Origin: Strigamia acuminata
Taxonomy: Eukaryota; Arthropoda; Chilopoda; Geophilomorpha; Linotaeniidae
Assembly: GCA_949358305.1 (NCBI GenBank)
Contig: OX442314.1
Location: 50,848,581 to 50,912,580 of the forward strand
Length of the DNA stretch: 64,000 nt
Reading direction: 5' to 3'
This document shows positions 31,722 through 41,692 of this stretch, piece after piece. The translations under genes were made by a program, and so were the position numbers. Position 1 is the stretch's first letter, and each line of letters opens with the position of its first letter. Under the pieces are notes generated by a model, which was not told where the DNA came from, did no database searches, and saw only the letters and a program-made list of their open reading frames with translations.

Positions 31722-34700
31722 TCAATCCCGATATCGGATCGGTAAAACGTGATTTCTCGAAGGTCTATTTGAGTCCGAATTTGGTTTTGGTCGAGCCGTC
31801 GTGGGTTTTTGTGAATCCACTTGTGGCAACAGCAAGGGTTTTATTCTTTTTGGTTTCCCAAAAGGTTTTACTGGTGTTGGCAACTTAGTTGCGATACCAG
31901 ATTCCGTTGGTTGCACTGGAGTTGGCAATATTGTTGCTGTTCCAGTGTCCACAGGTTGGTTTTCAAGAACTTCTTCATCTTCCTTATCTAAAATGGGCCA
32001 TTCAGCCTTTTCTTCTGAGGGGATGAATCTCCTGAGTTTTACAATGTTGTGTGTACCCCTCGCTTGCAAAGTTATTGGTTTCGCAAGGGCATACGCATTG
32101 TTGTTAAAGACTTTAGTTATTACATAAGGTCCTTCAAAGCGATCCTCAAGGGACGCAGCATATCGATTAGCAGCATTGGACAATGGGTGGGTCTTTAGTA
32201 GAACCAAGTCTCCAATTTCGAACTTATCGTCGCTGCGGTGTTGATCGTAGTAAGTTTTCTGTTTTGCTTGGGCCAGACTCTTATTTTTAAGAGCTGCAGC
32301 AATCAGAGTACGGTGTCTAGCGACTAGCATTCTGACAGCGTCGTAGGGCCTATTTGGGTCGAATGGGGTGTCATAAGACACATCTCGATTATCCCAAAAT
32401 GGTCGCAATTCCCTGCCATACGTCAGCATTGCTGGTGTAAAACCGGTAGACACATTTGGGGCAGAATGCAAAGCAAAATTTATCTGGTCGATGCATCTGT
32501 CCCAGTGATCGTGCTCAAATGTAAAAATTCGAAGCATAATCTTGATATTCCTGTTTACGCGCTCAGTCAGGTTAGTCTGGGGATGGTAAGGCGTTGCTTT
32601 AATTGGCACAACCCCTGCATCGTCACAGAGAGTCTGAAACACGTCAGAAATGAATTGGGGGCCATTATCGCTCAACATGAAACGGGGGCACCCATGACAG
32701 CTGAAAAATCGTTTTAAAATTGGTGCAATTGCAGTCATTTTGGCGGATCTCAGCGGTGTAGCTTCCATCCAGCCGGTGGCATAATCCACCACAACTAGAA
32801 TGAAGCGATTTCTGTTCGAGGTTCTAGGTAATGGACCTATTAGATCGATTCCTATCTTCTCAAAACGACCAATTTTTGGAGAAGTTGGGACCATCAATCC
32901 CTTTGGTTTTCTCTGAATCGGTTTGCAGCGTTGGCAGCGATTGCAGCTTGCTACATGAAGTTTTACTTCTTTTTGCATGCCAGGCCAGAAATAAACTCTT
33001 TTCAATCGCTCTAGAGTTACTTCAACTCCTCCGTGACCAGCCATCGGATGGTCGTGAATTAGTTGAAGTGCTGCGAGTTGCAGAGATGGTGGAATAAAGA
33101 TTTTAAATCCAATTCCCAAATCCTCTTCCTCCACAAAGAAATCAGTTTTAAAAGGTGCATAAATAATAAGCATTCCTTTTCTAGTGAGTGTGCAGTCGTA
33201 CTGCCTTTCTTCCAAGAACTTAGGAAGTTCTGGTCGAGGTTGTCCATCATCCAATTCCAACCATTCGATTAGTTTTGAAAGATGTTTATCTGCACGCTGC
33301 TGTAATATAATGTTCTCGAAAGACATCGGGTAATCGGTCTCATTGGTGAGATATGCCAGAGCAACAGGCTCTATAATCTCAGTTAGAGTTGCTTTCCCTT
33401 CTAATGGATTGCCATTATCAAGAGAGACTCTGGATAAGGCATCTGCGACTTGATTGTCGGTGCCTTTCCGGTACTTGATGGTGAAATTTTCATTCTGCAA
33501 TTTCATTGCCCACCTAGCCAGTCTTCCAGCTGGATTTTCCATTGTCATGAGAAATCTCAGAGCATGATGGTCAGTCTCAACTTGGTACTCAGAATATTCA
33601 ATGTATGGCTTGAACTTATCAACCGCCCAAACCACAGCTAAACATTCCAAATCGGTGGTGCTGTAGTTGTTTTCCGCGCCTTGCAGAGTTCTGCTGGCGT
33701 ACGCAACTGGTCTTAAAGCACCATGGTCATCAATTTGCATGAGGACAGCTCCGAGCCCGCCGCCACTAGCATCTGTATGGATGGTGAAGTTGCGTGCGAA
33801 ATCAGGCAGAGGCAGCATAATTCCTTTTGCAAGTTGATTTTTCAAATATTCGAAGGCAACATTGCATTCTTCAGACCATTCCCATTTTGTATCTTTCTTT
33901 AGAAGGGCAAAGAATGGTTTTTGAGTAATACTCAATTTTGGAATTAGAGCAGCATAGAAACCCACCATTCCAATAAAACGCTGAAGTTGTTTTATACTGG
34001 AAGGGGTCGGATAATTTAAAATTGCTTCCACTTTGTCGTTGTTTGGGCTGTAACTCCCATTTGACATCGTGAAACCAAGAAAATTTAGTTCTTCTGGGCA
34101 AATAAATGACTTTGACGGACTCGCTGTCAATTTATTTTTGTCTAATTTTGACAATATGTCATCTAAATGCTGAAGGTGTTCTTCAAATGAGTCGCTAAAG
34201 ATGATAATATCATCGAGGTAAGCGAGTGCCCACTTGTGTTGTGCAGTTCCAAGAACTTGATCCATCATTCTCTGAAACGCACTGGGTGCATTGCACAGTC
34301 CGAAAGGCATACGAGTAAACTGGTATGTTCCATCAGAAGTAGAAAAAGCAGTTTTCTTCTTGTCACTTGGTTTAAGTTTTATTTGGTAATAACCTTTAGT
34401 TAAATCCAAAGTAGAAAAGAACTTTTTTCCACCTAAACAGGCCAAAATCATAGAAATTGAGGGCATCTGATAGACGTCCTTAATTGTGATTTTATTTAGC
34501 CAGCGAAAGTCAATACAGAGGCGGTACCCTCCGTCTTTCTTTGCAACAATCACGGGGGGATTTTTATAACTCCCCTCGCAAGGTTCGGCCCAACCATCTC
34601 TCAGCAATTCAGCAACCAATTCGCGATAAATCTCAGCTTTCTTGGGATTCATTGGTCGGTCTTTGCATCGAAATGAAGGTGCATCTCCAGTCGGAATTGG

Positions 34701-35432
34701 ATGTTCCAACGTGGGGTGGCAGCCAGCTTTGTCACTAAACACATGTCTGTATTTTTCTACAAGAGTTAAGATTTGAGATCTCTGCCTTGGTGACAAATTG
34801 CTTTTTGCTAACAGTCTCTGGCTCAAATCAGCCGTGGAGACAGAAGGTGACTTTGATTCTGCAACCAAAGCATCCCATCGATCCATTATTGCATTTCCAA
34901 GTTCTTCAGGCGATGGTGGGTCGTCGAAGGGAAATGTGTCATGTGGAAAATCAAGAAAGAAATATTCTCGATCTGTTAGATTGAGAACAATCCTATTTTC
35001 GATAATCCAAGAGCAACCTAATAATATAAATTTGGAAGCTGATGGAAGAACAGTAAATGTCACAGGGATTTCACCACCCCGCCACTTGAGTGGCAATGTG
35101 ATTGTTCCGATTGGACGTGTTGGTCTATCGCCAGTGTATACAACTCGATTTTCTAAAAATGGAGTCATAAAGTGCAAGAGGTTTAGCTTTTTAAGCATTC
35201 CTCCGCTGATGTACCTATGGGTTGCCCCAGTATCCATCAGAGCGGTGACTTTTAAGCCGTTTAGTGTTGCTTTGAAGTAAGGCAGGGGAGTAATACTCTT
35301 TCCTGTCTTTAAAGCAACGTTAACATGATCGATTTCAGGTTCTGTGGAAAAAACCACGCGAGGATCTGGCTCTGTGGATGAAATGTCATCAAATAGCGCA
35401 TCCTCCATGTCTTCTTCCATTGGAATCAACAC
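31722..35432 (-). CDS. pol: Gypsy C pol: protease, RT, RNase H, integrase (intact)
   Basis: About 1,236 codons without a break. Protease ALMDTGATHRYISG near residue 65; reverse transcriptase with STLDLTKGYYQIKL and catalytic YLDDIIIFS near residue 410; RNase H HTDASGGGLGAVL; a full HHCC integrase finger (HPMAGHGG ... CNRCQRC); and the D,D,E core in GIDLIGPLP, LSDNGPQFISDVF and TNLTERVNRNIK. It ends in an SH3-like region (DLVLLKTHPLSNAANRY) and no chromodomain is evident. The frame is open upstream across the gag stop in the -1 register relative to gag, so ribosomal frameshifting or an internal start near 35420 may produce it. All catalytic residues visible are intact. Confidence 0.95.
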   Translation of the reverse strand: MLIPMEEDMEDALFDDISSTEPDPRVVFSTEPEIDHVNVALKTGKSITPLPYFKATLNGLKVTALMDTGATHRYISGGMLKKLNLLHFMTPFLENRVVYTGDRPTRPIGTITLPLKWRGGEIPVTFTVLPSASKFILLGCSWIIENRIVLNLTDREYFFLDFPHDTFPFDDPPSPEELGNAIMDRWDALVAESKSPSVSTADLSQRLLAKSNLSPRQRSQILTLVEKYRHVFSDKAGCHPTLEHPIPTGDAPSFRCKDRPMNPKKAEIYRELVAELLRDGWAEPCEGSYKNPPVIVAKKDGGYRLCIDFRWLNKITIKDVYQMPSISMILACLGGKKFFSTLDLTKGYYQIKLKPSDKKKTAFSTSDGTYQFTRMPFGLCNAPSAFQRMMDQVLGTAQHKWALAYLDDIIIFSDSFEEHLQHLDDILSKLDKNKLTASPSKSFICPEELNFLGFTMSNGSYSPNNDKVEAILNYPTPSSIKQLQRFIGMVGFYAALIPKLSITQKPFFALLKKDTKWEWSEECNVAFEYLKNQLAKGIMLPLPDFARNFTIHTDASGGGLGAVLMQIDDHGALRPVAYASRTLQGAENNYSTTDLECLAVVWAVDKFKPYIEYSEYQVETDHHALRFLMTMENPAGRLARWAMKLQNENFTIKYRKGTDNQVADALSRVSLDNGNPLEGKATLTEIIEPVALAYLTNETDYPMSFENIILQQRADKHLSKLIEWLELDDGQPRPELPKFLEERQYDCTLTRKGMLIIYAPFKTDFFVEEEDLGIGFKIFIPPSLQLAALQLIHDHPMAGHGGVEVTLERLKRVYFWPGMQKEVKLHVASCNRCQRCKPIQRKPKGLMVPTSPKIGRFEKIGIDLIGPLPRTSNRNRFILVVVDYATGWMEATPLRSAKMTAIAPILKRFFSCHGCPRFMLSDNGPQFISDVFQTLCDDAGVVPIKATPYHPQTNLTERVNRNIKIMLRIFTFEHDHWDRCIDQINFALHSAPNVSTGFTPAMLTYGRELRPFWDNRDVSYDTPFDPNRPYDAVRMLVARHRTLIAAALKNKSLAQAKQKTYYDQHRSDDKFEIGDLVLLKTHPLSNAANRYAASLEDRFEGPYVITKVFNNNAYALAKPITLQARGTHNIVKLRRFIPSEEKAEWPILDKEDEEVLENQPVDTGTATILPTPVQPTESGIATKLPTPVKPFGKPKRIKPLLLPQVDSQKPTTARPKPNSDSNRPSRNHVLPIRYRD

Positions 35433-35455
35433 AATAGTGAGAGCGCAGTCGTCAG

Positions 35456-37057
35456 TTACTCGGGGGTTTCTGTCGACTGCGACTCCTCGTTTCCCGCCAT
35501 GTCAGGCCAGCCACCAAATTCATTGGCTGCAAGCATAGCCTGCATCATGCTGTGTTGGGCAGCGGCGATTGTTTCCATTGCTGCTTTAGCGGCTTCCACT
35601 TTAAGGGGGCAATCCCTTTCAAAGTGTGCGCCACCGCAGCCCCAGCAACCGCCAACTCTTGGTTTGGTCGCATAATCTTTGAGCCTATTGCTCGGGACTA
35701 GCGCCTTCTCGTTGCCTTCTGCGGCCTTTGTTGCTGCTATCGCAGCATTTTTAGGCGCAGGGAACAGTGTTCTATTGTTTGGATTTCTCAATCCAAACGG
35801 AACAAATTTCGGTTTATCTCCACCCGCAGCATTTGGTATTGTTACCATTTGCTGGTTGGATTTTTGAATTGGCGTAACAGTTTCTGTTTTTGCCGCCTCA
35901 ATGATTGCTGCATTTGTCACAGTTTCCTGATTTATGATCGCGGCCTCCGTAGCAATGCAGGCTCTCCTGAGCGACGCCCAAGTGTTCTCCAAATTAATGG
36001 CATTTGCGACCATGTTTTTGGCCGCTGGGCGCAGAATTGCCAGCACTTTTTGAATTTGCTGGCTCTCGTGCACAGGAATAGTCAATTGAGCGTATAACTT
36101 CTCGAGTCTTATCACCACTTGGGTGGCAGACTCATGAGACAGTTGCTGTGTTTTAGCGATTTCTGCTAAAAGCAGCGCATCGCTCGGACGAAAATGGGTG
36201 ATAAATTCATGTTCGAATTCCTCCCAATTCGTTTTGGCATGAGAAGAGAACCATGTGGCCGCATCTCCTCGGAAAAACTTAAACAAATGCTCAGCAAGCA
36301 CTTGGTTCAGATAGGGCAAAGCAAAGCGTAGAGAACGTTTTAAATCAATAAGGAAAGACTTAGCTTTCGTTTTGTCCCCTGCAAACGCTTCAATTCCAAT
36401 GGATTTGACTCGTTTACTTAGCTCTACTTCATCCATTGGCCTGGGAGCAGGCATAGCCTGGTCAGTTTTGTGAAGAAACTTTTCTCCCCAAGCCAGAAAA
36501 AGAGGATTTCCAGTCGTAGGCGTTGAGCCTGTGCTGGATCCAGAGTTTGGTGTTGTCACGGTGGGAGAAATCGTGTTTGAGATTGCAGATTGTGCTCTCA
36601 AATTCGATTGTCCAGCCGCCACCACGCTGTCAACGATAGCTTTTTGACTAGCTATCATCTTCAACAAGCTTTCATTCGATAATTTCGCAGAGTCTAACTC
36701 CTGCAAAGCATGAGTTAACCGGTCGCTAATATCACCGAATTCCGTGCGCGTTTGCGTTAATTGACGCATAGTGCTATCCGATTTGTCTTGGAGTTCCACC
36801 AAGTGATCGGCTACTTTCAGAAGCGTGTCTTCCCACACTTCGTAGGTTGTCATATCATCGATAACTAGATTAAAGACGTTGCAAGTCGTTTCAAGCATCG
36901 CTTGATCCAACAATTTAACTTTAGGACTTGACATATTGTCGTTTGAAGAAGCAATCGAATTATTATCCGAGTCGTTCAAATCTGAATCCGTTGCGGGTGT
37001 GAAAGAATTAGGTGCAGGAGAGTCCCACGTGGTCTTACCAGTTCTGGTCGCTGGCAT
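35456..37057 (-). CDS. gag: Gypsy C gag
   Basis: 534 codons from the ATG at 37057 (MPATRTGKTTWDSP). The frame is open a further 31 codons upstream, so the start is a choice. Residues about 60-160 form a coiled coil. The capsid domain lies in the middle (AKSFLIDLKRSLRFAL, then FFRGDAATWFSSHAKTNWEEF, the conserved 'g.A..Wf......W..F' block). A single CCHC knuckle (CWGCGGAHFERDC) sits near the C-terminus and binds the genomic RNA. It should assemble the particle. The reading frame is intact. Confidence 0.93.
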   Translation of the reverse strand: MPATRTGKTTWDSPAPNSFTPATDSDLNDSDNNSIASSNDNMSSPKVKLLDQAMLETTCNVFNLVIDDMTTYEVWEDTLLKVADHLVELQDKSDSTMRQLTQTRTEFGDISDRLTHALQELDSAKLSNESLLKMIASQKAIVDSVVAAGQSNLRAQSAISNTISPTVTTPNSGSSTGSTPTTGNPLFLAWGEKFLHKTDQAMPAPRPMDEVELSKRVKSIGIEAFAGDKTKAKSFLIDLKRSLRFALPYLNQVLAEHLFKFFRGDAATWFSSHAKTNWEEFEHEFITHFRPSDALLLAEIAKTQQLSHESATQVVIRLEKLYAQLTIPVHESQQIQKVLAILRPAAKNMVANAINLENTWASLRRACIATEAAIINQETVTNAAIIEAAKTETVTPIQKSNQQMVTIPNAAGGDKPKFVPFGLRNPNNRTLFPAPKNAAIAATKAAEGNEKALVPSNRLKDYATKPRVGGCWGCGGAHFERDCPLKVEAAKAAMETIAAAQHSMMQAMLAANEFGGWPDMAGNEESQSTETPE

Positions 37058-39278
37058 TGACACAATGTGACCAAAAGCAGGACCGCAGCTTGCAAGGTGA
37101 ACAAGTGGAATTAAGTCACGACCAATGAGGAGACAGGAGATTAGGCTCAAGTAGCCATTCTTGGGAGAGGGATTAGTGATGTCACTTCCCCCCCCTGGTT
37201 TCCCATTGGTAGAAAAATTAAATTAATTCATGGAATTGATTTCCCAGAGTTCCAAGAAAATGTCAAAATTTAAAATTCCAATCATTCTCGAAAATTCCGA
37301 GATTTCCACATGTTTTTCTATTGTTTTCAGGTCGCCATCTTGATTTTTTGACAAAAAATAAAACTTTGACCAATATAAATGCCGAATTTTCTCCATTTCT
37401 GAAGAGAAACAACATTTTTTTGAAAGCAAAATAGAAATTTGTTTGGAACTAGAAGTTCTGAACCAGATCAAAATGGTCTGATTCCACAAAAACATGACTT
37501 TTGTGCTTTCCTAAAAAAGCACGAAATCATGTCTGTAGAACTTCGAAATTTTCAAACCAGTTAATTTTATCATTGTTGGCAACAAATAACAAAATCAAAC
37601 CGCGCTAGCGCGCAGACAAACCGATTCTTGATGCCTCGCAAGAAGAAACAGAGGAAGAAAGATAAGAAAATAAAAATAAAAAATTACAAAATACTGGGTG
37701 TTTTTTAATCTAAAAGACACTCAAAAAGTTCCAATTTTTAGCAGAAGGTTTTTTGCAGATATTTACACTACGGGGATATTGTTGCAATCTCTTCTTCTGC
37801 CCCAAGAGACCAACAAACGCGCCCGCTCACCCCTTTCGGAGACTCATTCCAGTCTGCACGAGGCTGCCTTTCGACAGAAACGTGCCTACACTGAGATGTC
37901 TGTTCATCCCAATGAAATGGTGTTTTTTGTGGAACAGTCAGTTGCACTTAAAGTAAAAAGGAAATGCATCTTCTGTCCCTAGTCGCCTTGGGTCCCACCC
38001 TTCAGCCGCCATTGTGAAGCCATATCGCCCTCCATTTGACGCTGTATACAACCCGGCATTTGAGGTGATTATTACCGCTGTCAGGTGTGGAGTCCCAAGA
38101 AAACCATGAAAATCATAGATAGGGAAGTTTAGAGAAAAAGTAAAAAATGAAAAAGATGTAAAAACAACTAATTTCCAAATTACAGAGATTGCTCCAGACT
38201 GTGGTTCGAGCACAGTCCTTTAACAAACTGCAGTAGCCCAGAAATCAAGCAAGAGTGAATAAAATTCAGAAACAAAAGTTACAGGCTAGATTCCCAATCT
38301 TTTTTCAAAGTTGGTAGCTACCTGAACGCACAGATATCGTTCCTACGCCCTAACGAACTCTCTGTACCATTTGAGCACTTCACCATCGGTATCCCCGTAC
38401 CTCCGGCAGCTCTCCCTGCTGTCCGTGTCCCAATTTCAGCAACTCTTGGGTTAAATACGTTAACTTGCAGTTGCCTACCAACCAGTACACGGGACAGGGT
38501 AGGATTATGACCGATGTGAACCCGGATGAGCGCCTTGAGCAGCCACAACGCAACCCATAAATTATGAGTCGCAACAAAAATCAAGGCAGTCTTCCCATGT
38601 GTGCGGACACTTCGCTGCTACTCGGGTCCAACTACACGCCAACTCACCGCACGTGACTGTTCCCGCGCCAGCGACCACTAAGCTAGCAACCTGCATCCAA
38701 GCGACTAAACGTCCTACAAGAAATTTGGTGTCACTCAAAGCTCAGTTCAACATCGCCTCCTCGCCCGGCCCATAATGGAACCAGTGATTGCAGCGTGGCA
38801 CCTGGAATATGACCGCTTCTCCCCCGTGGGATTTGGTTTGCTGGTGGCCACCAGCGCGCCTCCTCCACGAATCGAGTTTGAATACGCTGCAGACTGTCCC
38901 ATTACTTTTACTTGGGCTGCGCACCAAGAAATAAAAATAATAAAGAAGGTTTGGAATTATATTCCCCTCCCAACCACTCAGTTTTTTAGGCTAAGCTAGA
39001 AAGGAATAGAAGACCGTTGGAAAGTGTGGCTAGTGTAAGTCCCGGCTTGCCAGTACCCAGGCAAGCTGGACATGCAAAGCCACCAATTTTTGTCTGATCA
39101 GGGTCCAATGGTCAGCGATTAGCGGCCGTTTCGCCTGCTGACCCCCTGTCACAATCATGACCAAGGAAATTTCCCCCTCTAGTTGAAAGAAAAAATTCAT
39201 TTAATATTGTGCTTCGCACAATCAGTAAATTAGAATAGTATTCGCAAGAGAATTCAAAATCCTGGACGGGCCCACAAT
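37058..39278 (-). other. Gypsy C long 5' leader with unexplained coding-like stretches
   Basis: About 2.2 kb between gag and the 5' LTR, unusually long. The + strand carries several short open stretches that look protein-like. One at about 37800-37980 contains KRARSPLSETHSSLHEAAF, one at 38000-38107 contains PFDAVYNPAFEVIITAV, and others are at 38320-38510 and 38775-38999. They lie antisense to the element. They may be remnants of another insertion or of captured host sequence, or simply chance. A primer-binding site is expected next to the LTR near 39260-39278 (gggcccgtccaggat on the minus strand). Confidence 0.45.
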
Positions 39279-39901
39279 TGTGAGTGTTCGGACGGACGCC
39301 ACGTGGTCGGGGGAGAGCCACGGAGGCGCTGGACGCAACACACACGATAAAACAAACCACGAAATACACGGAGACACAATATAGTTTTAGTTATGGCTTT
39401 ATTAGATGTCTAGGGGTATGATTGTAGTGTCCCATAGTGTATTTCCCAAGGCGGCGGTTCCTTCGAACCGCCCCTAATCAGACCGCGTGGCACGGCGGCC
39501 ATCGGCCGCCATGACACACGAGGTCGGTAATCGGTTTTGGGCCACGCCGCCGAAGTTACGGTTAACGTCCGGCGGACGTGGCGCAACTGGACGCTCAGGT
39601 CCCGGCGGGCGATATCATCGCCACGCCGATAGTTTGGGTTATCTCAATAGCCAGTTTTGGAGGCGGTCGCAACACGACCGTTCGCCTTGCTGGTTGATCA
39701 ACAACTCTCTTGTCCCTACGGGGACCAACCACTTCCGGAAGGGCGACTTCCGGGGCCCGATCCTGCTTGACCAAAGGCCCGCAGCTCCACCTGGTTGCGG
39801 GGAACCGCAACAGGCTGCGCGAGATACGAGAGGCGCTGGAGCTGCGCCAAGTGCATTGCCGTTGCAGTGCAGCGACCCGTGCGCAGGGGCAGCTGGTCAC
39901 A
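39279..39901 (-). repeat. Gypsy C 5' LTR
   Basis: The 623-bp partner of 29113-29735 with the same ends. The target duplication ATAT follows at 39902-39905. Confidence 0.93.
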
Positions 39902-39949
39902 ATATAAAAGTACTAAATTAAATTTATTTTTAAATTTGGTTGGCTCATT

Positions 39950-41351
39950 ATGGCTACTTCGAGGCTGCTTTGCGGTATTTGTTTCCTTCCCGTCCATCGA
40001 GATGTAGTTACTTTTTTTTCCTTCTTTTTTCAGTCACCGCCTGACATATCGTCGTCACCCGACACATCGCCGTCACCCGACACATCGTCGTCACCCGAAA
40101 CATGGTCGTCACCGGACACATTGTCGTCACCCGACCCATCGTCGTCACCCGACACACCGTCGTCACCCGACACACCGTCGTCACCCGACACACCGTCGTC
40201 ACCCGACACAGCGTCGTCACCCGACACATGGTCGTCACGACCGCAACTACTGACCTCGAGGGCAGTGAATCCAATATCGTCGTTGATGCAATCGTCCTCA
40301 TCATCGACATCGTCGTCGTCGTTGCCGTCGTCGTCGCAACAACAGTTGCCGCGCGTTCTGCGGCCACGACCACGCGCTATCATTTCGCTGCCGCGCTTCA
40401 ACATACCTCCCGAGTCCACTACCTCCATGACACACCCACCAGTACCCAAGTCTATGCAGACCAGGAGCCAAACCACCAGCAATGCGGTGCCAAACCGACC
40501 CAACAAGGTGTCGGGGTTGAAGCGACCCGGGAACACGAAACCGACAAACCAACGAAAAATAGAGGCGACGGGGGCGAGTCTGCTCAAGACGGTGAGGAAG
40601 GCGGTGAGGGAGGTGCTGCTGGCAGAAATGGTGCTGCAGAAGGAGGGAGGCACCTCGTACTATTGCGCCTTGTGCGCTAAACGCCCGGATAGTAAGGAAC
40701 ATCTATTTATTTGTTGATTAATTTAATTATAATCTTCCTTTTCGTTTTCTGTTTTTTTCCTCCTCCCTCTACGCACTCTAGAAGTGAAGAAGAACGGCTT
40801 CTTTTACATACACGCAGGTAGCCACTGGACACAGTACCACAAAATCTTCAAACACGCAGCCGCTTCCGTCCGATGGTATCTGCGGGATTACTCGCGCGAT
40901 CCCGATCGTCTGTCGTTGGTGAGCATTTAACTCTTTCGCCTGCATACTAATTAACTAATTCGTGTTTTTTTAGGTGCTTAAACAGATGCACCGCGACCTT
41001 AAAGGACGCTGTCCGTTTTGTGCCGTGAGACCCTCGGTCGACAACATAACGACGCATTGGGTGGATGCCCACAAATACTACACCGATCCACCGCCAGGGA
41101 CGTTGGAGGATGTTGGGGGCGACGACGATGACGACCAGTCATCGTATTCCTCTCCGTCACAAAACGTAGTGCCGATGCGATGGTTGCGGTCGTCGAGAGT
41201 GGTTCCAGTCATGGGTGGCAGCGGTATTGGCAGTGGCGATGGCGGAGAAGACGATGAATTTGTGGACGATGGTGATGACGGAAAAAAGCGAGCGAAGAAA
41301 AGGAAGGGAAAGGGGAAGACGAGTGACCTCAAGAAAAGAAGAAGGAATTAG
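39950..41351 (+). CDS. Zinc-finger gene copy A (unrecognised family)
   Basis: Exons 39950-40691, 40782-40918 and 40974-41351 give about 418 residues. In copies B and C a 54-bp first exon is spliced to the second. Here the donor sequence (cag|gtcacg) is deleted and the former intron reads through in frame. Residues about 30-95 are a Ser-Pro-Asp-Thr repeat, longer than in B or C. Then come a basic region and a half finger YCALCAKRPDS ending at the splice site. The next exon adds HWTQYHK, so the finger is completed across the intron. The last exon has a C2H2-like finger (CPFCAVRPSVDNITTHWVDAH), an acidic stretch (GGDDDDD, GGEDDEF) and a basic tail (KKRAKKRKGKGK). Probably nuclear. Gypsy C separates it from its upstream DNA. 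Confidence 0.72.
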
Positions 41352-41692
41352 GAGAAAAACTACTCTTCTTTTATTTTATTCAATTTTATTTATTTATTTA
41401 TAAGTTTTTGTTTGGTTTGGTTTTGTATTATCATCATTATTACTGTTGTCATTACTATTATTGTTATTATTATTATTATTGTTACTATTATTATCATCAT
41501 TATTTGTCTTGTATTTATATCCATACGCATGTGCAGTTTTTGCCTATTTTCTCACATTAAATTGCATGTTTGAGTAAAAAAAAGAATTTTTGTTTGATTA
41601 AGTATTTCTCAAAGCGATAAAAGGAAGGGAAAATGTAATTGTAGATTTTATCCCTGGAGAAGAAAAAACATGTGTTATTGTTACGCGATTTG
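41352..41692 (+). other. 3' region of zinc-finger gene A
   Basis: AT-rich with a (ATT)n microsatellite at 41425-41500. The same arrangement follows genes B and C. Confidence 0.6.

Larger units (their letters stand above)
29113..39901 (-). mobile_element. Gypsy element C, near-intact 10.8-kb retrotransposon
   Basis: Two 623-bp LTRs (29113-29735 and 39279-39901) flanked by a 4-bp target duplication ATAT (29109-29112 and 39902-39905). On the minus strand: 5' LTR, leader of about 2.2 kb, gag, pol, a third ORF, a polypurine tract (agggggggga just before the 3' LTR, about 29736-29747) and the 3' LTR. By eye the LTRs differ at only about three sites, so the insertion is young. It lies about 45 bp upstream of the start codon of zinc-finger gene A. 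Confidence 0.95.

Noticed and set aside
40008-40702. Minus-strand ORFs rich in DDD or VTT repeats opposite zinc-finger gene A
   Set aside because: They mirror the Ser-Pro-Asp-Thr repeat of the + strand gene. The + strand has conserved splice sites and finger motifs across three copies.
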